From Rhodococcoides fascians A44A (GTDB taxonomy: Bacteria; Actinomycetota; Actinomycetes; Mycobacteriales; Mycobacteriaceae), in NCBI RefSeq assembly GCF_000760735.1, contig NZ_JMEX01000008.1, forward strand, positions 228,855 to 292,854: a stretch of DNA of 64,000 bases. Reading direction: 5' to 3'. Within the stretch, counting starts at the first letter, position 1. Every line of letters starts with the position of its first letter. Under the pieces are notes generated by a model. That model worked only from the letters and a program-made list of their open reading frames with translations, was not told where the DNA came from and made no database searches. Both the position numbers and the translations under genes were made by a program. Of this stretch, positions 19,386 through 28,320 are shown one piece after another.

Positions 19386-20260
19386 GTGGCGGTCTCCGGA
19401 TCGATCCCGGCGAAGAGCTCGGTCTCCGGGATGGACGTCTTGACGCGGGTGCGAGCGAGCTCGTACTCCTCCGTCGGCCACAGCTTGCGCTGCACCTCGA
19501 TCGGCACGGCGAAGAACGATCCGTTGGGATCGATCTGTGTTGCGTGCGCGCGCAGTGCGTCGTCCCGCTGCTCGAAGTAGTCGCCGACGGTGACCTGCGT
19601 GGTGATGCGTTCCATGATCTCGTCGCGGTCCGTGGTCCACCTCTTCAGCCAGTCGACGAAGGGGCTTTCCTCACCGCGGTCGATGAACCAATCGTGGAAG
19701 AGCTGCATCTTCTTCCGCAGAAATCCGTGGGAGTAGTACAGCTTCAACGGCGTCCAGGGTTCGCCGGCGTCGGGGAACTTGCTGGGATCACCCGCTGCCT
19801 CGTACGCCGCGACCGACACCTCGTGGCACCGGATGTGGTCCGGGTGCGGGTAGCCGCCCTTCTCGTCGTAGGTCGTGATGACGTGGGGTTTGAATTCGCG
19901 AACTACTTTGACAAGCGCTTCGGTGGATTCCTCGAGCGGCACCAGTGCGAAGCATCCCTCGGGAAGCGGCGGTAGTGGATCACCCTCGGGCAGGCCGGAG
20001 TCGACGTAGCCGAGCCACGTCTGCCGGACGCCGAGAATGCGAGCGGCCTCGGCCATCTCCTCCCGCCGAACTTCGTTGATTCGGTCCTTGACACCCGGAA
20101 TGTCCATCGCGGGGTTGAGAATGTCGCCGCGCTCGCCGCCGGTGAGGGTGACGATCAGGACGTCGTTACCTTCGGCTGCGTACCGAGCCGTCGTTGCGGC
20201 ACCCTTGCTCGACTCGTCGTCGGGATGGGCGTGCACCGCCATGAGCCGTAGTCCGGACAC
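19382..20260 (-). CDS. mca: mycothiol S-conjugate amidase
   Basis: Zinc amidase that cleaves mycothiol S-conjugates to release mercapturic acids for export, central to thiol detoxification in actinobacteria. The 292-residue protein has the N-terminal metal site [25 protein letters not shown], the second site [19 protein letters not shown], and KLYYSHGF. The SKG after HPDDES and the length distinguish it from the paralogue MshB less than certainly, but synteny with Rv1082 supports Mca. GTG at 20260 follows GAGGAAAG. Confidence 0.93.
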   Translation of the reverse strand: MSGLRLMAVHAHPDDESSKGAATTARYAAEGNDVLIVTLTGGERGDILNPAMDIPGVKDRINEVRREEMAEAARILGVRQTWLGYVDSGLPEGDPLPPLPEGCFALVPLEESTEALVKVVREFKPHVITTYDEKGGYPHPDHIRCHEVSVAAYEAAGDPSKFPDAGEPWTPLKLYYSHGFLRKKMQLFHDWFIDRGEESPFVDWLKRWTTDRDEIMERITTQVTVGDYFEQRDDALRAHATQIDPNGSFFAVPIEVQRKLWPTEEYELARTRVKTSIPETELFAGIDPETAT

Positions 20261-20384
20261 GTTCTTTCCTCACCTCAGCTTCACCGGAAACTTATCCTCC
20301 CCCTATAGTTCCACTTGGCGCCGACGCTGCACGCACCGGCTGCCGCAAGGAAATCGACGGTTCCCCCTCGAAAGCGACGTTCCC

Positions 20385-20810
20385 ATGACTGCCACCCTTC
20401 CCGAAGGCCGCTACCCGGCGTCCAGCTCGCGGCGGGGAGTGGCACCCCGGACGAGAAATCTTCTGCTCGTCGTGGCCGTGGTGGTCGGGCTCGTGGTCGC
20501 ATACCTCGCGTACCAGCGATTCGCGGTGCAGGACGTCGAGGGCAAGGCGTTGACGTTCGATCTGGTGGACGACGAGACCATCTCCATCAGCTTCAGCGTC
20601 ACCCGGGCGGACCCGGAGCAGGAAGCTGTTTGCATCGTTCGAGCGCGTTCTCGCGACGGCTCGGAAACCGGCCGCCGCGAGGTCTTCGTACCGGGTTCCT
20701 CGGATCAGGAGGTCCAGGTGACCACCGTTCTGCGCACATCGCAGCCTCCTGCCGTCGGTGACGTGTACGGATGCAGCACGAATGTTCCCGAGTATTTACG
20801 GGCAGGCTGA
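20385..20810 (+). CDS. DUF4307 membrane protein (Rv1081c-like)
   Basis: A 141-residue protein with an Arg-rich cytoplasmic N-terminus, one membrane helix (NLLLVVAVVVGLVVAYLAYQRF) and an extracytoplasmic beta-rich domain (LTFDLVDDETISISFSVTRADPEQEAVCIVRARSRDGSE). Two cysteines, in EAVCIV and YGCST, could form a disulphide. Function unknown. ATG at 20385 is the chosen start; the open frame further upstream overlaps the divergent mca gene. The order mca-DUF4307-greA is conserved in mycolic-acid actinobacteria. Confidence 0.82.
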   Translation: MTATLPEGRYPASSSRRGVAPRTRNLLLVVAVVVGLVVAYLAYQRFAVQDVEGKALTFDLVDDETISISFSVTRADPEQEAVCIVRARSRDGSETGRREVFVPGSSDQEVQVTTVLRTSQPPAVGDVYGCSTNVPEYLRAG

Positions 20811-20868
20811 CCTCCCGCCGTCTCGTGGTAAGATAGGCCTGTACACGGTTCCGCACTGGAACCGTGTA
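20807..20868 (+). promoter_or_regulatory. greA promoter and leader hairpin
   Basis: CTGACC (20807-20812) and TAAGAT (20829-20834) with a 16-base spacer form a plausible promoter. Directly at the expected transcript start, TACACGGTTCC (20842-20852) and GGAACCGTGTA (20858-20868) form a perfect 11-base inverted repeat with a 5-base loop, about 200 bases before greA. It could alternatively end the upstream transcript. Confidence 0.55.
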
Positions 20869-20970
20869 TTGCTGCATTGACGGCCCTTCAGGCCTGCGGG
20901 GTTGCCGAGTTGGCCCTGCACGACGCCGACAGCGACCGCTGGAGCAGCCGGCTCAGGCAGTGGGCCGCAC

Positions 20971-21004
20971 CAGGGGGATCCGCCCAATTCCAGGGGGACC
21001 CGCC
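20971..21004 (+). repeat. 14-base direct repeat in greA leader
   Basis: CAGGGGGATCCGCC (20971-20984) and CAGGGGGACCCGCC (20991-21004) differ at one base, 20 bases apart. Confidence 0.6.
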
Positions 21005-21074
21005 TAGAGGCATGCCCTCCGTCAGCAACAGACCGGGAGTCCACCGCGACTTCGACTACAAGGGAGTGATCGAG

Positions 21075-21569
21075 ATGACCGAGACCCAGGTGACCTGGCT
21101 TACCCAGGAATCCCACGACAGGCTCAAGAGCGAACTCGACCAACTCATTTCCAATCGCCCGGTCATCGCCGCCGAGATCAACGAGCGACGCGAAGAGGGC
21201 GATCTGAAGGAGAACGGCGGCTACCACGCTGCACGCGAGGAGCAGGGTCAGCAGGAAGCTCGTATCCGGCAGCTGCAGGAGCTGCTCAACTCGGCGAAGG
21301 TCGGCGAGGCGCCCACTCAGTCCGGCGTGGCACTGCCCGGATCCGTCGTCAAGGTCTACTACGACGGTGACGAGTCCGATACCGAGACGTTCCTCATCGC
21401 CACCCGTGAAGAGGGTGCCCGCGACGGCAAGCTCGAGGTCTACTCCCCCAGCTCGCCGCTGGGTGGCGCTCTCATCGACGCCAAGGTCGGCGACACTCGC
21501 GAATACGCTCTGCCGAACGGCAAGACCATGAAGGTCACGCTGCTCAGTGCCGAGCCGTACCACACTTAA
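21075..21569 (+). CDS. greA: transcription elongation factor GreA
   Basis: Rescues backtracked RNA polymerase by stimulating transcript cleavage. The 164-residue protein has the N-terminal coiled coil with acidic tip ([26 protein letters not shown] and E at the tip) and the C-terminal FKBP-like domain ending with [31 protein letters not shown] at 21075 gives [17 protein letters not shown]. The leader between 20811 and 21074 has no other supported gene although its frame is open. Confidence 0.96.
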   Translation: MTETQVTWLTQESHDRLKSELDQLISNRPVIAAEINERREEGDLKENGGYHAAREEQGQQEARIRQLQELLNSAKVGEAPTQSGVALPGSVVKVYYDGDESDTETFLIATREEGARDGKLEVYSPSSPLGGALIDAKVGDTREYALPNGKTMKVTLLSAEPYHT

Positions 21570-21578
21570 GAGCGACGT

Positions 21579-21620
21579 ACGAGAAAGCCCCCGACCGTTG
21601 GTGGTCGGGGGCTTTCTCGT
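21579..21620. terminator. bidirectional terminator after greA
   Basis: Perfect 18-base arms (ACGAGAAAGCCCCCGACC, 21579-21596, and its complement, 21603-21620) around a 6-base loop, between convergent greA and the ABC permease gene. Confidence 0.9.
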
Positions 21621-21629
21621 GTCTCGGCC

Positions 21630-22421
21630 TCAGGCGGTGAGAGTTCTTTCGTACTTGCGTACCGACAGCGGCACGAAGATGACGAGGAACAGCACAACCC
21701 AGATGAGCGTGTACAGAATCGGGTTCTGCAGTGGCCAGGCTTCCGGCGGTGGGGCGAGCGGGTTGGTGTTGCCGAACAGCTCGCGTACGGCGAGAGCCAC
21801 CGAGGAGATCGGGTTCCACTCCGCGATGGTCTTGAGGACCGTCGGGAAGCCTTCGATGGGTACGAACGTGTTCGCGATGAACGTCAACGGGAAGATCACG
21901 ATGAACGACGCGTTGTTGAAGATCTCCGGCGATCGGACGGTCAATCCGACGAATGCCATCACCCACGAGATGGAGTACGCGAACAGCAGCAGCAAGACGT
22001 AGCCGGCGACGGCTTCGAGGAACGACGACGTGATGCGCCACCCGACGATCAAACCGGTGATGGACATGATGGTGATCGTCACGATGTTGTTGCCGACATC
22101 CGCTGCGGTTCTACCGATCACGACGGCGGACCGTGCCATCGGCAGGGACCGGAACCTGTCCATCACGCCCTTCTGCAGATCCTCGGCGAGCGAGGACCCG
22201 GTGATGGATGCACCGAAGATCATGGTCTGCACGAAGATGCCGCCCATGAGGAAGCTCTTGTAGTCGACGCCGGGGATGTCGATGGCGCTTCCGAACACGT
22301 ACGCGAACAGCAACACGAACATGATCGGTGACAGCGTCGCGAAGAACAGTAGATCCGGAACTCGCTTGAGCTTGATCAGGTTCCGTTTGGTGATGATGAG
22401 GGAATCGCGCAGCACGCTCAT
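21630..22421 (-). CDS. ABC-2 type exporter permease (DrrB-like)
   Basis: A 263-residue membrane protein with six predicted helices and the ABC-2 exporter fold; SSLAEDLQKGVMDRFRSLPMARSAVVIGR is the conserved cytoplasmic coupling segment of the daunorubicin-resistance permease family. It would pair with the ATPase encoded immediately upstream (ATGA overlap at 22418-22421) to export a hydrophobic compound. No biosynthetic genes lie nearby, so the substrate is unknown. Confidence 0.88.
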   Translation of the reverse strand: MSVLRDSLIITKRNLIKLKRVPDLLFFATLSPIMFVLLFAYVFGSAIDIPGVDYKSFLMGGIFVQTMIFGASITGSSLAEDLQKGVMDRFRSLPMARSAVVIGRTAADVGNNIVTITIMSITGLIVGWRITSSFLEAVAGYVLLLLFAYSISWVMAFVGLTVRSPEIFNNASFIVIFPLTFIANTFVPIEGFPTVLKTIAEWNPISSVALAVRELFGNTNPLAPPPEAWPLQNPILYTLIWVVLFLVIFVPLSVRKYERTLTA

Positions 22422-23386
22422 TTCTCTTCCTCCACTGCTTGTTCGTCCTCGGCGGCGCGGCCGGTGAGGGTGAGAAAAACGTCGTCGAGATTCGGCCGTC
22501 GTAGCCCGACGTCGACGACGTGGATGTCGGCTTCCTTGAGTGCGACGAGAGCGGTCGTCAGATCGTCGGCTCCGCCGCTGACCGGCATGCCGAGTCGCCG
22601 GGTCTGCGCGTCGTACGACGGCGCGTCGAGGCCGATGGGAGTGAGGATCTCGAGCGCCCGGTCCTTCTGCGATTCGTCGGTGAGGACGAATTCGAGGCGT
22701 TCACCACCGACCTGCGCCTTGAGCTGATCCGCTGTGCCCTCGGCGATGATGGACCCCTTGTCGAGGACGATGATCCGATCGGCGAGGCGGTCCGCTTCTT
22801 CGAGGTACTGCGTCGTCAGCAGAATCGTCGTGCCGTCCTTGACGAGGTCGGAGATGAAGTCCCACATGGCCATTCGACTTCGAGGGTCGAGGCCTGTCGT
22901 CGGCTCGTCGAGGAACACCACCTTCGGCCTGCCGATGAGGCTGGCCGCGATGTCGAGGCGACGACGCATACCGCCGGAGTACTGCTTCGCGGTGCGGTCA
23001 CGTGCGTATTCCAGATCGAAGCGCGCGAGCAACTGGTCCGCCCGTGTCTTCGCTTCCGACTTCTTCAGGCCGAACAGCCTGCCCACCATCTCCAGGTTCT
23101 CGTACCCGGTCAGGTATTCGTCGACGGCCGCGAACTGTCCCGTCAGCCCGATGGTGTTACGGACCTCGTTCGGGTTGTCGCCGACGTCGATTCCATGCAC
23201 CCGCGCGGACCCGGACGTCGCTTTCAGGAGGGTCGCGAGAATGCGGACCGCCGTCGTCTTCCCCGCCCCGTTGGGTCCGAGGACGCCCAGAACCGTGCCC
23301 TCCGGCACGGAGAAACTGATTCCGTTCAGCGCCGTGTTCTTGCCGTACTCGAGTACCAAATTCTCGACTTCGATGGCGTTCGCCAT
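22418..23386 (-). CDS. ABC exporter ATP-binding protein (DrrA-like)
   Basis: ATPase of the two-gene exporter. The nucleotide-binding domain shows Walker A LGPNGAGKTTAVRIL, the Q-loop, signature YSGGMRRRLDIA, Walker B KVVFLDEPTTGLD and H-loop LLTTQYLEEAD, followed by a DrrA-type C-terminal domain of about 100 residues (LEFVLTDESQKDRALEIL). ATG at 23386 (322 residues) follows GGGGAAC at good spacing; an ATG at 23404 lacks a ribosome binding site. Translationally coupled to the permease. Confidence 0.93.
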   Translation of the reverse strand: MANAIEVENLVLEYGKNTALNGISFSVPEGTVLGVLGPNGAGKTTAVRILATLLKATSGSARVHGIDVGDNPNEVRNTIGLTGQFAAVDEYLTGYENLEMVGRLFGLKKSEAKTRADQLLARFDLEYARDRTAKQYSGGMRRRLDIAASLIGRPKVVFLDEPTTGLDPRSRMAMWDFISDLVKDGTTILLTTQYLEEADRLADRIIVLDKGSIIAEGTADQLKAQVGGERLEFVLTDESQKDRALEILTPIGLDAPSYDAQTRRLGMPVSGGADDLTTALVALKEADIHVVDVGLRRPNLDDVFLTLTGRAAEDEQAVEEEK

Positions 23387-23571
23387 GATCTGTTCCCCAT
23401 TCATTTGGTGCTTACGTACTGCAGACTCGATGCCCGACGAGAACTCATCGGCCCTCCCGAGAACCGACGACGGAGATCCTACGTGCAGCCACCGACAATC
23501 TCTTGCTTCGCCGCCGTGACTCGCGTTAGTCTCGCACCTGCGCCCCCGATGGGCCTAGCAGAAGGCACACC

Positions 23572-23946
23572 ATGTCGATCACGTTCGATCACACCATCAT
23601 TGCCACTACCGACACACGGTCGACCGCAGAGTTCTACGTCGACGTTCTCGAAGCGAAACACGCCCCGTCCTGGGGTCCGTTCGTCAACATCACTCTCGAC
23701 GATTCGGTGATGCTCCAATTCGCGACTCCACCGATCGATTACCACCCTCAGCATTACGCATTTCTGGTCGACGACGCACTGTTCGACCGGGCGTACGCCC
23801 GTCTCCGGGAGCGCGGCGCCCCACACTGGGCGGATCCGCAACGGACCCGTCCGGGTGAAACCAACACCGAGCACGGCGGACGAGGAGTGTATTTCCTCGA
23901 TCCGGGCGGGAACTACCTCGAGATCATCACGAAGCGCTATTTCTGA
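23572..23946 (+). CDS. VOC (glyoxalase-like) family protein
   Basis: A 124-residue single vicinal-oxygen-chelate domain with two beta-alpha-beta-beta-beta modules: FDHTIIATTDTRSTAEFYVDVL at the start and GRGVYFLDPGGNYLEIITKRYF at the end. Likely metal ligands are the first His (DHTI), YAFLVDD region and the C-terminal Glu in LEI. Substrate unknown; relatives include lyases, dioxygenases and antibiotic-binding proteins. It lies alone, divergent from the ABC exporter. Confidence 0.85.
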   Translation: MSITFDHTIIATTDTRSTAEFYVDVLEAKHAPSWGPFVNITLDDSVMLQFATPPIDYHPQHYAFLVDDALFDRAYARLRERGAPHWADPQRTRPGETNTEHGGRGVYFLDPGGNYLEIITKRYF

Positions 23947-23972
23947 CCGGACCGGGAGTACCCGCGTCGCGC

Positions 23973-25193
23973 CTAGGACGAGATGTCGACGGCGAATCCC
24001 GCGGTGCCGAGTGCGTCGAGGACGTCCTGGCGATGTGCCGGGCCGCGGGTTTCGACGGTGAGCATGACATCGACTTCCTCGAGTCCCAGCTGACCGCCGG
24101 TGCGGGAGTGAACGACGTCGACGACGCTCGCGCCGACTCCCTTGACGACGTCGAGGAGCCCGATCAGTCCGCCAGGCCTGTCCGAAATGGTGACGCGGAC
24201 AGCGAGATAGCGTCCTGCGGCTCGCAATCCGTGGGTAATGACGTGGGTCAGCAGAAGGGGGTCGATGTTGCCGCCGGACAGGATGGCACACACCGGTCCG
24301 TCCAGCCGGAGGTCCTGCCTGGTCATCAGCGCGGCAACGGCGGCGGCGCCCGCGGGCTCGACGATCAGCTTCGCCCGTTCGATGCAGAGCAGCAGCGCTC
24401 GGGACAGCGCGTCTTCTGAGACTGTCACGATCTCGTCGACGCGGTCCACCACGTGGTCGAACGGAACGCTACCGGGTAGGCCGACGGCGATACCGTCGGC
24501 CATCGTCGACATCGACTGTGCGGCAACGGGATACCCGGCTTTCAGCGACACCGGCCAGGCGGCGGCGCCTTCGGCTTGCACGCCGACGACGCGAACGTTC
24601 GGCTTGTGCAGGTGAACCGCGGCTGCGACGCCTGCCAGCAATCCACCGCCGCCCGTCGGAACGACGATGGTGCCGACGTCGGGCATCTGACGAAGTAGCT
24701 CGGTCCCCAGAGTTGCTTGTCCCGCAACGATGTCCGCGTGGTCGAACGGGTGGATCAGCACGGCGCCGGTGCGAGCGGCGAATTCATGCGCGTGCGTGAG
24801 CGCTTCGTCGACCGTGCGGCCGGTCAGGTGGACGTCCGCGCCGTAGGCCTTGGTGGCGACGAGCTTCGGCAACGAGACGCCGGTAGGCATGAAGACCGTC
24901 GACGTCGTACCCAGCTGCGTCGCAGCCCAGGCGACACCTTGCGCGTGGTTGCCCGCGCTGGCGGCCACTACACCGTGTGCGCGTTCCTCCGGTGAGAGCC
25001 GTGCTATGCGGTTGTACGCTCCGCGGGGCTTGAAAGAGCCTGTGCGTTGCAGATTCTCGCATTTGAGTCGCACTTCGTGCCCGGTCGTATCGGACAGAAT
25101 CCGTGACGCCACGACAGGGGTTCTTCGCATGACCGGCTCGAGCAATTCCTCGGCGTCGGCGATGTCCGACGCCGTCAGCAGCGCACCGCTCAC
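23973..25193 (-). CDS. ilvA: threonine ammonia-lyase
   Basis: PLP enzyme deaminating threonine to 2-oxobutanoate for isoleucine synthesis or threonine breakdown. The 406-residue protein has the PLP lysine in TGSFKPRGAYNRI, SAGNHAQGVAWAA, the phosphate-binding PTGGGGLLAG, and the LSGGNIDPLLL loop. A single ACT-like domain (VRVTISDRPGGLIGLLDVVKGVGASVVDV) closes the chain, the short form rather than the double-domain biosynthetic IlvA of E. coli, so it may be a catabolic or hybrid enzyme. GTG at 25193 overlaps the stop of the reductase gene upstream. Confidence 0.92.
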   Translation of the reverse strand: MSGALLTASDIADAEELLEPVMRRTPVVASRILSDTTGHEVRLKCENLQRTGSFKPRGAYNRIARLSPEERAHGVVAASAGNHAQGVAWAATQLGTTSTVFMPTGVSLPKLVATKAYGADVHLTGRTVDEALTHAHEFAARTGAVLIHPFDHADIVAGQATLGTELLRQMPDVGTIVVPTGGGGLLAGVAAAVHLHKPNVRVVGVQAEGAAAWPVSLKAGYPVAAQSMSTMADGIAVGLPGSVPFDHVVDRVDEIVTVSEDALSRALLLCIERAKLIVEPAGAAAVAALMTRQDLRLDGPVCAILSGGNIDPLLLTHVITHGLRAAGRYLAVRVTISDRPGGLIGLLDVVKGVGASVVDVVHSRTGGQLGLEEVDVMLTVETRGPAHRQDVLDALGTAGFAVDISS

Positions 25194-26338
25194 GTGGGCT
25201 GACCGATCTTCGCACGCATCTTCATCACTGCTCCTGCCATACCGGCGCCGACCACGGCCGTAAGAATTCCGTCACGGACGTAGTATGCCAGGAATTTTCT
25301 GCCGTCGTCCTCGACGATCTCGACGGAATCATCGGCGGATGGGCTGCCCAACGCCTGGATCTTGACGTCGTACTGATCACTCCAGAAGTACGGAACGACA
25401 GGCCGAGGTGCGGCCGCCGGTTCCTTGCCCAGTAGAGCCGGAACCATGACGCGAACCTGGTCACCGACATTGCTCCAGTGCTCGACCCGTCGGCGACCGT
25501 GCTGCGGGTGATCCCAGGCTGCGACGTCGCCGACCGCCCAGACGCCCAGGACATCGGTGCGCCCGTACGCGTCGGCAACGATGCCGTTGTCGACGGTGAC
25601 TCCCGACGCCTCCAGCACCTCGACCACCGGTGTCGACCCGATTCCGATCACCACCAGGTCTGCCTCGACTTCGGTTCCGTCGCTCAGCACGACGTGCGTG
25701 ACCCGGTCCGTTCCGCGCAGAGTGTCGACGCCGACTCCGGTGCGCACCGTCACGCCCTCGTCGCGGTGAAGCCTCGACACCAGCTCGCCGACCTCGGAGC
25801 CGAGGACCGACGCGAGAGGGGTGGCTTGCGGCTCGACGAGCGTGACATCGACGCCGAGGTGCCGTAGGCCTGCGGCGACCTCGCACCCGACGAATCCGGC
25901 CCCCACCACGACGGCGCGTGCGGCAGCAGAGGCGTCACGGCGCAACGACTCGGCGTCGTCGCGGCTGCGAAGGACGTGCACTCCGTGCAGGTCCGGCAAC
26001 GACGGCACCCGTCTCGGCCGTAGGCCCGTCGCGATCACCAGCTGGTCGTACGGGAGCGTCGAGCCGTCGGCCAGCTCGAGCGTCGTGTTCTCGGTATCCA
26101 CTCGGACCGCTGCCACACCCAACCGCAGCTCGATGCGGTTCTCGGCGAAGTACTCCTCGCTTTCGAAGGTGGTGTCCTCCCGCTCCCCGCGGATCACCTC
26201 CTTCGACAGCGGCGGCCTGTCGTACGGAAGGTGCGGTTCGTCTCCGACGAGCACAAGACCGCCGTCGTACCCCTGTTTGCGCAGTTCCTGAGCCGTACGT
26301 AATCCGCCGAGGCCTGCTCCTACGATCACGATCGTCAT
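25190..26338 (-). CDS. FAD-dependent ferredoxin reductase-type oxidoreductase
   Basis: A 382-residue flavoprotein of the rhodocoxin/putidaredoxin reductase family that passes electrons from NAD(P)H to a ferredoxin, often for a P450. It has the FAD GAGLGGLRTAQELRKQGY motif at the N-terminus, YDRPPLSKEVI, the NAD-binding VVVGAGFVGCEVAAGL in the middle, and VWAVGDVAAWDH near the C-terminal FAD site. No ferredoxin or P450 gene is adjacent, so the partner lies elsewhere. ATG at 26338 is chosen; the open frame beyond crosses the divergent Asp23 gene. Its TGA overlaps the ilvA GTG. Confidence 0.88.
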   Translation of the reverse strand: MTIVIVGAGLGGLRTAQELRKQGYDGGLVLVGDEPHLPYDRPPLSKEVIRGEREDTTFESEEYFAENRIELRLGVAAVRVDTENTTLELADGSTLPYDQLVIATGLRPRRVPSLPDLHGVHVLRSRDDAESLRRDASAAARAVVVGAGFVGCEVAAGLRHLGVDVTLVEPQATPLASVLGSEVGELVSRLHRDEGVTVRTGVGVDTLRGTDRVTHVVLSDGTEVEADLVVIGIGSTPVVEVLEASGVTVDNGIVADAYGRTDVLGVWAVGDVAAWDHPQHGRRRVEHWSNVGDQVRVMVPALLGKEPAAAPRPVVPYFWSDQYDVKIQALGSPSADDSVEIVEDDGRKFLAYYVRDGILTAVVGAGMAGAVMKMRAKIGQPT

Positions 26339-26413
26339 GGGGAGATCTCTACCAGAAAACGAACTCCGTCCACTGAGCAACGGAGGCTCGGTTGCGCGTC
26401 TACGATCGAGACC

Positions 26414-26857
26414 ATGACCACAGACCCCAGCTTCGCGGCCGCCAGTTCGGCCGCGCTGACCACCACGCAGGGTCGAACGATCATCGCCGACGCGGTCGTC
26501 GCGAAGATCGCCGGAATCGCGACGCGTGAGATCGACGGCGTCCACGACGTCGGTGGCGGAACCGCTCGGGTCGTCGGTGCGCTCCGGGACCGCATCCCCG
26601 GCGCCCGCGTCAACCACAGCCAGGGCGTCGCCGTCGAGGTCGGTGAGAAACAGGCTGCCATCGACATCGGCATCGTCGCCGAGTACGGCGTCGCATTGCA
26701 CGAACTCGCGGCAGGCATCCGACGCAACGTCATCACCGCCGTCGAGCGGATGACGGGCCTCGAGGTCACCGAAGTGAACATCACCGTCTACGACGTCATC
26801 CTGTTCGACGAGCTCGAGACCGGCGTGGACCCGGACATCGCACCTCGGGTCCAGTGA
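26414..26857 (+). CDS. Asp23/Gls24 family envelope stress protein
   Basis: A 147-residue Asp23-domain protein, first of a five-gene operon. Family features are GRTIIADAVVAKIAGIATREIDGVHDVGG, the SQGVAVEVGEKQAAIDIGIVAEYG strand region, and RRNVITAVERMTGLEVTEVNITVYDVI. In staphylococci Asp23 forms membrane-tethered filaments held by AmaP and is needed for cell-envelope homeostasis. An AmaP gene closes this operon, so a similar membrane-associated complex is likely. Its TGA overlaps the GTG of the next gene. Confidence 0.9.
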   Translation: MTTDPSFAAASSAALTTTQGRTIIADAVVAKIAGIATREIDGVHDVGGGTARVVGALRDRIPGARVNHSQGVAVEVGEKQAAIDIGIVAEYGVALHELAAGIRRNVITAVERMTGLEVTEVNITVYDVILFDELETGVDPDIAPRVQ

Positions 26858-27177
26858 GCGCCGAAGCGGATTACCAGCTCGCCGACGCCATCGCCGCCGC
26901 CGCGACGACCGTGTCCGGCGTAGCAGGCCTGCACGCCGGGGAGTTCGGCGAGATCGCGACCTATCTGCCCGGCAGAAAGGTCGTCGGTGTCCGCGTCGAC
27001 GACGAGCGGTGCGAAGTGCACATCACCGCCGAATACCCGTCCGACGTACACGGCGTCGCCCGCGGAGTCCAGGCAGCGATCGGGCAGCTGGTGTCGGTAC
27101 CCGTCGCGGTCGTCGTCGAGGACATCGATTCAGGGGACATCGATTCAGGGGACATCGATTCAGGGGAGGGTTCATGA
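26854..27177 (+). CDS. small Asp23-like protein with C-terminal DIDSG repeats
   Basis: A 107-residue protein starting at GTG 26854. Residues 1-88 look like a short Asp23-type alpha/beta domain (LADAIAAAATTVSGVAGLHAGEFGE...VVGVRVDDERCEVHITAEYPSDV). The end is three perfect DIDSG units coded by an exact 15-base triplication, then EGS. Its stop overlaps the next ATG (ATGA). Probably a second subunit or modulator of the Asp23 complex. Confidence 0.82.
   Translation: MSAEADYQLADAIAAAATTVSGVAGLHAGEFGEIATYLPGRKVVGVRVDDERCEVHITAEYPSDVHGVARGVQAAIGQLVSVPVAVVVEDIDSGDIDSGDIDSGEGS
27121..27165 (+). repeat. 15-bp perfect tandem triplication
   Basis: GACATCGATTCAGGG occurs three times without change, each unit coding DIDSG in frame. 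It uses TCA for serine, uncommon in the surrounding high-GC genes, and each unit contains the palindrome ATCGAT. Confidence 0.95.
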
Positions 27178-27353
27178 GTTACACCGTCGTCGGACTGCTC
27201 ACCGGTCTGCTGCTCGCTCTCGCCGGGATCATCGGCGGGTTCAGCGGATTCGTGCTCGCACTGTTCCTCGGCGCGGTCGGGTTGGCTGTCGGCGCTCACT
27301 TCGACGGTCGCCTCGATCTGACGTCCCTGCTGCGCAGCCGCGGCCGTGGCTGA
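27174..27353 (+). CDS. small DUF2273-like membrane protein
   Basis: A 59-residue protein with two closely spaced hydrophobic segments (VVGLLTGLLLALAGIIGGF and GFVLALFLGAVGLAVGAHF) and a basic C-terminus. DUF2273-type proteins of this size accompany Asp23 and AmaP in other Gram-positive bacteria. ATG at 27174 overlaps the preceding stop; its TGA overlaps, in another frame, the GTG of the next gene. Probably a membrane component of the complex. Confidence 0.83.
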   Translation: MSYTVVGLLTGLLLALAGIIGGFSGFVLALFLGAVGLAVGAHFDGRLDLTSLLRSRGRG

Positions 27354-28320
27354 CGGCGGCAAGGACGTAGCGACCCCGAGTGTCGATACGGGCTTCGTGG
27401 CCGACGAGGTCCCAGGAACCGGCGGACCCGGCACGCTTGTCGTCAAGGAGCGCGCCGTCTCCCGTGTCGCGGTCGCCGCAGCGCTGACCGTTCCTGCGGT
27501 CGTACGGCAAGTCGGCGGGATGTCGAAGCTGACCGGACGTGAACTTCCGCGTGCGGATGTGTCCGTCGGCGAGCATTCGGTGTCGGTCAACCTGTACGTG
27601 GCACTGGCCTGGCCCTGCCGGATCGCCGACGCCGGGGCTGCGATCGCCGAGAAGGTCGGACGCGCGTTGAACGACATCATCGGTCTGCCGCTGCATCAGC
27701 TCAACGTTCTGGTGGTCGGTACGTCGCCCGCTGGTTCGCCTGAGCCGTCTGCGCCGTCCGACGCTGCTGCGTTTCGTCCGAGGCCCCCGACGGCGAGCCC
27801 GGCCGCTGTACCGGTCGCTCTTGTCCTGTCGCTCGTTGTGCTCGGTGTCGCCTTCGTCGCCGGACGAGAGTTCCTGATCGCGCACGACACCATCGACGGC
27901 GCACCGTGGATCGCCAACGCCGTGAACTGGATCGCGGAGTTGCATTGGCAGCCATGGATGATCGGTGCGGCGGCTGCCTGCGTCGTGGTGGGTGCGATAC
28001 TCGTCGTTCTCGGTCTGAAGCCGCGGACGAAAACTCACACGGGCGCCGGGTCGAAGGCGTCGCAGTATCCGATGGTGTGGTTGCGTCCCACCGACGTCGC
28101 CCGGATCTGTAGCGATCATGCAGGCTCGGTGCCCGGCGTGGATTCCGCGCGGACCACCGTGACGCCGAAGCGGGTGACCGTCGACGTGCATCGTGCCGCC
28201 GGCAGTACCAACGGTTCCACCGCTGCGGTCGAATCCGTCCGCGCTGCAGTGGAACCCACAATCGCATTGCTGGCCGACACGAGGACCGTCCGCGTCCGAG
28301 TGAAGGAGAGCAAGGCGTGA
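27346..28320 (+). CDS. Asp23-domain protein with membrane region (DUF6286-like)
   Basis: A 324-residue protein starting at GTG 27346. The N-terminal 125 residues form an Asp23-like domain (LVVKERAVSRVAVAAALTVPAVVRQVGGMSK...VSVNLYVALAWPCRIADAGAAIAEKVG). A Pro/Ala linker follows, then two membrane helices (VALVLSLVVLGVAFVAG and MIGAAAACVVVGAILVVLGL) and a C-terminal domain with VWLRPTDVARICSDHAGSVPGVDSART resembling DUF6286. This fuses the Asp23 and anchor functions. It overlaps the AmaP-type gene by four bases. Confidence 0.8.
   Translation: MADGGKDVATPSVDTGFVADEVPGTGGPGTLVVKERAVSRVAVAAALTVPAVVRQVGGMSKLTGRELPRADVSVGEHSVSVNLYVALAWPCRIADAGAAIAEKVGRALNDIIGLPLHQLNVLVVGTSPAGSPEPSAPSDAAAFRPRPPTASPAAVPVALVLSLVVLGVAFVAGREFLIAHDTIDGAPWIANAVNWIAELHWQPWMIGAAAACVVVGAILVVLGLKPRTKTHTGAGSKASQYPMVWLRPTDVARICSDHAGSVPGVDSARTTVTPKRVTVDVHRAAGSTNGSTAAVESVRAAVEPTIALLADTRTVRVRVKESKA

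Noticed and set aside
20877..21074. Upstream extension of the greA frame
   Set aside because: The extension has no GreA similarity, contains direct repeats, and [17 protein letters not shown] is the normal start.
21630..25193. ABC exporter, VOC and ilvA as a resistance or biosynthesis island
   Set aside because: Composition looks like the rest, no mobile genes or biosynthetic enzymes are present, and ilvA is housekeeping.
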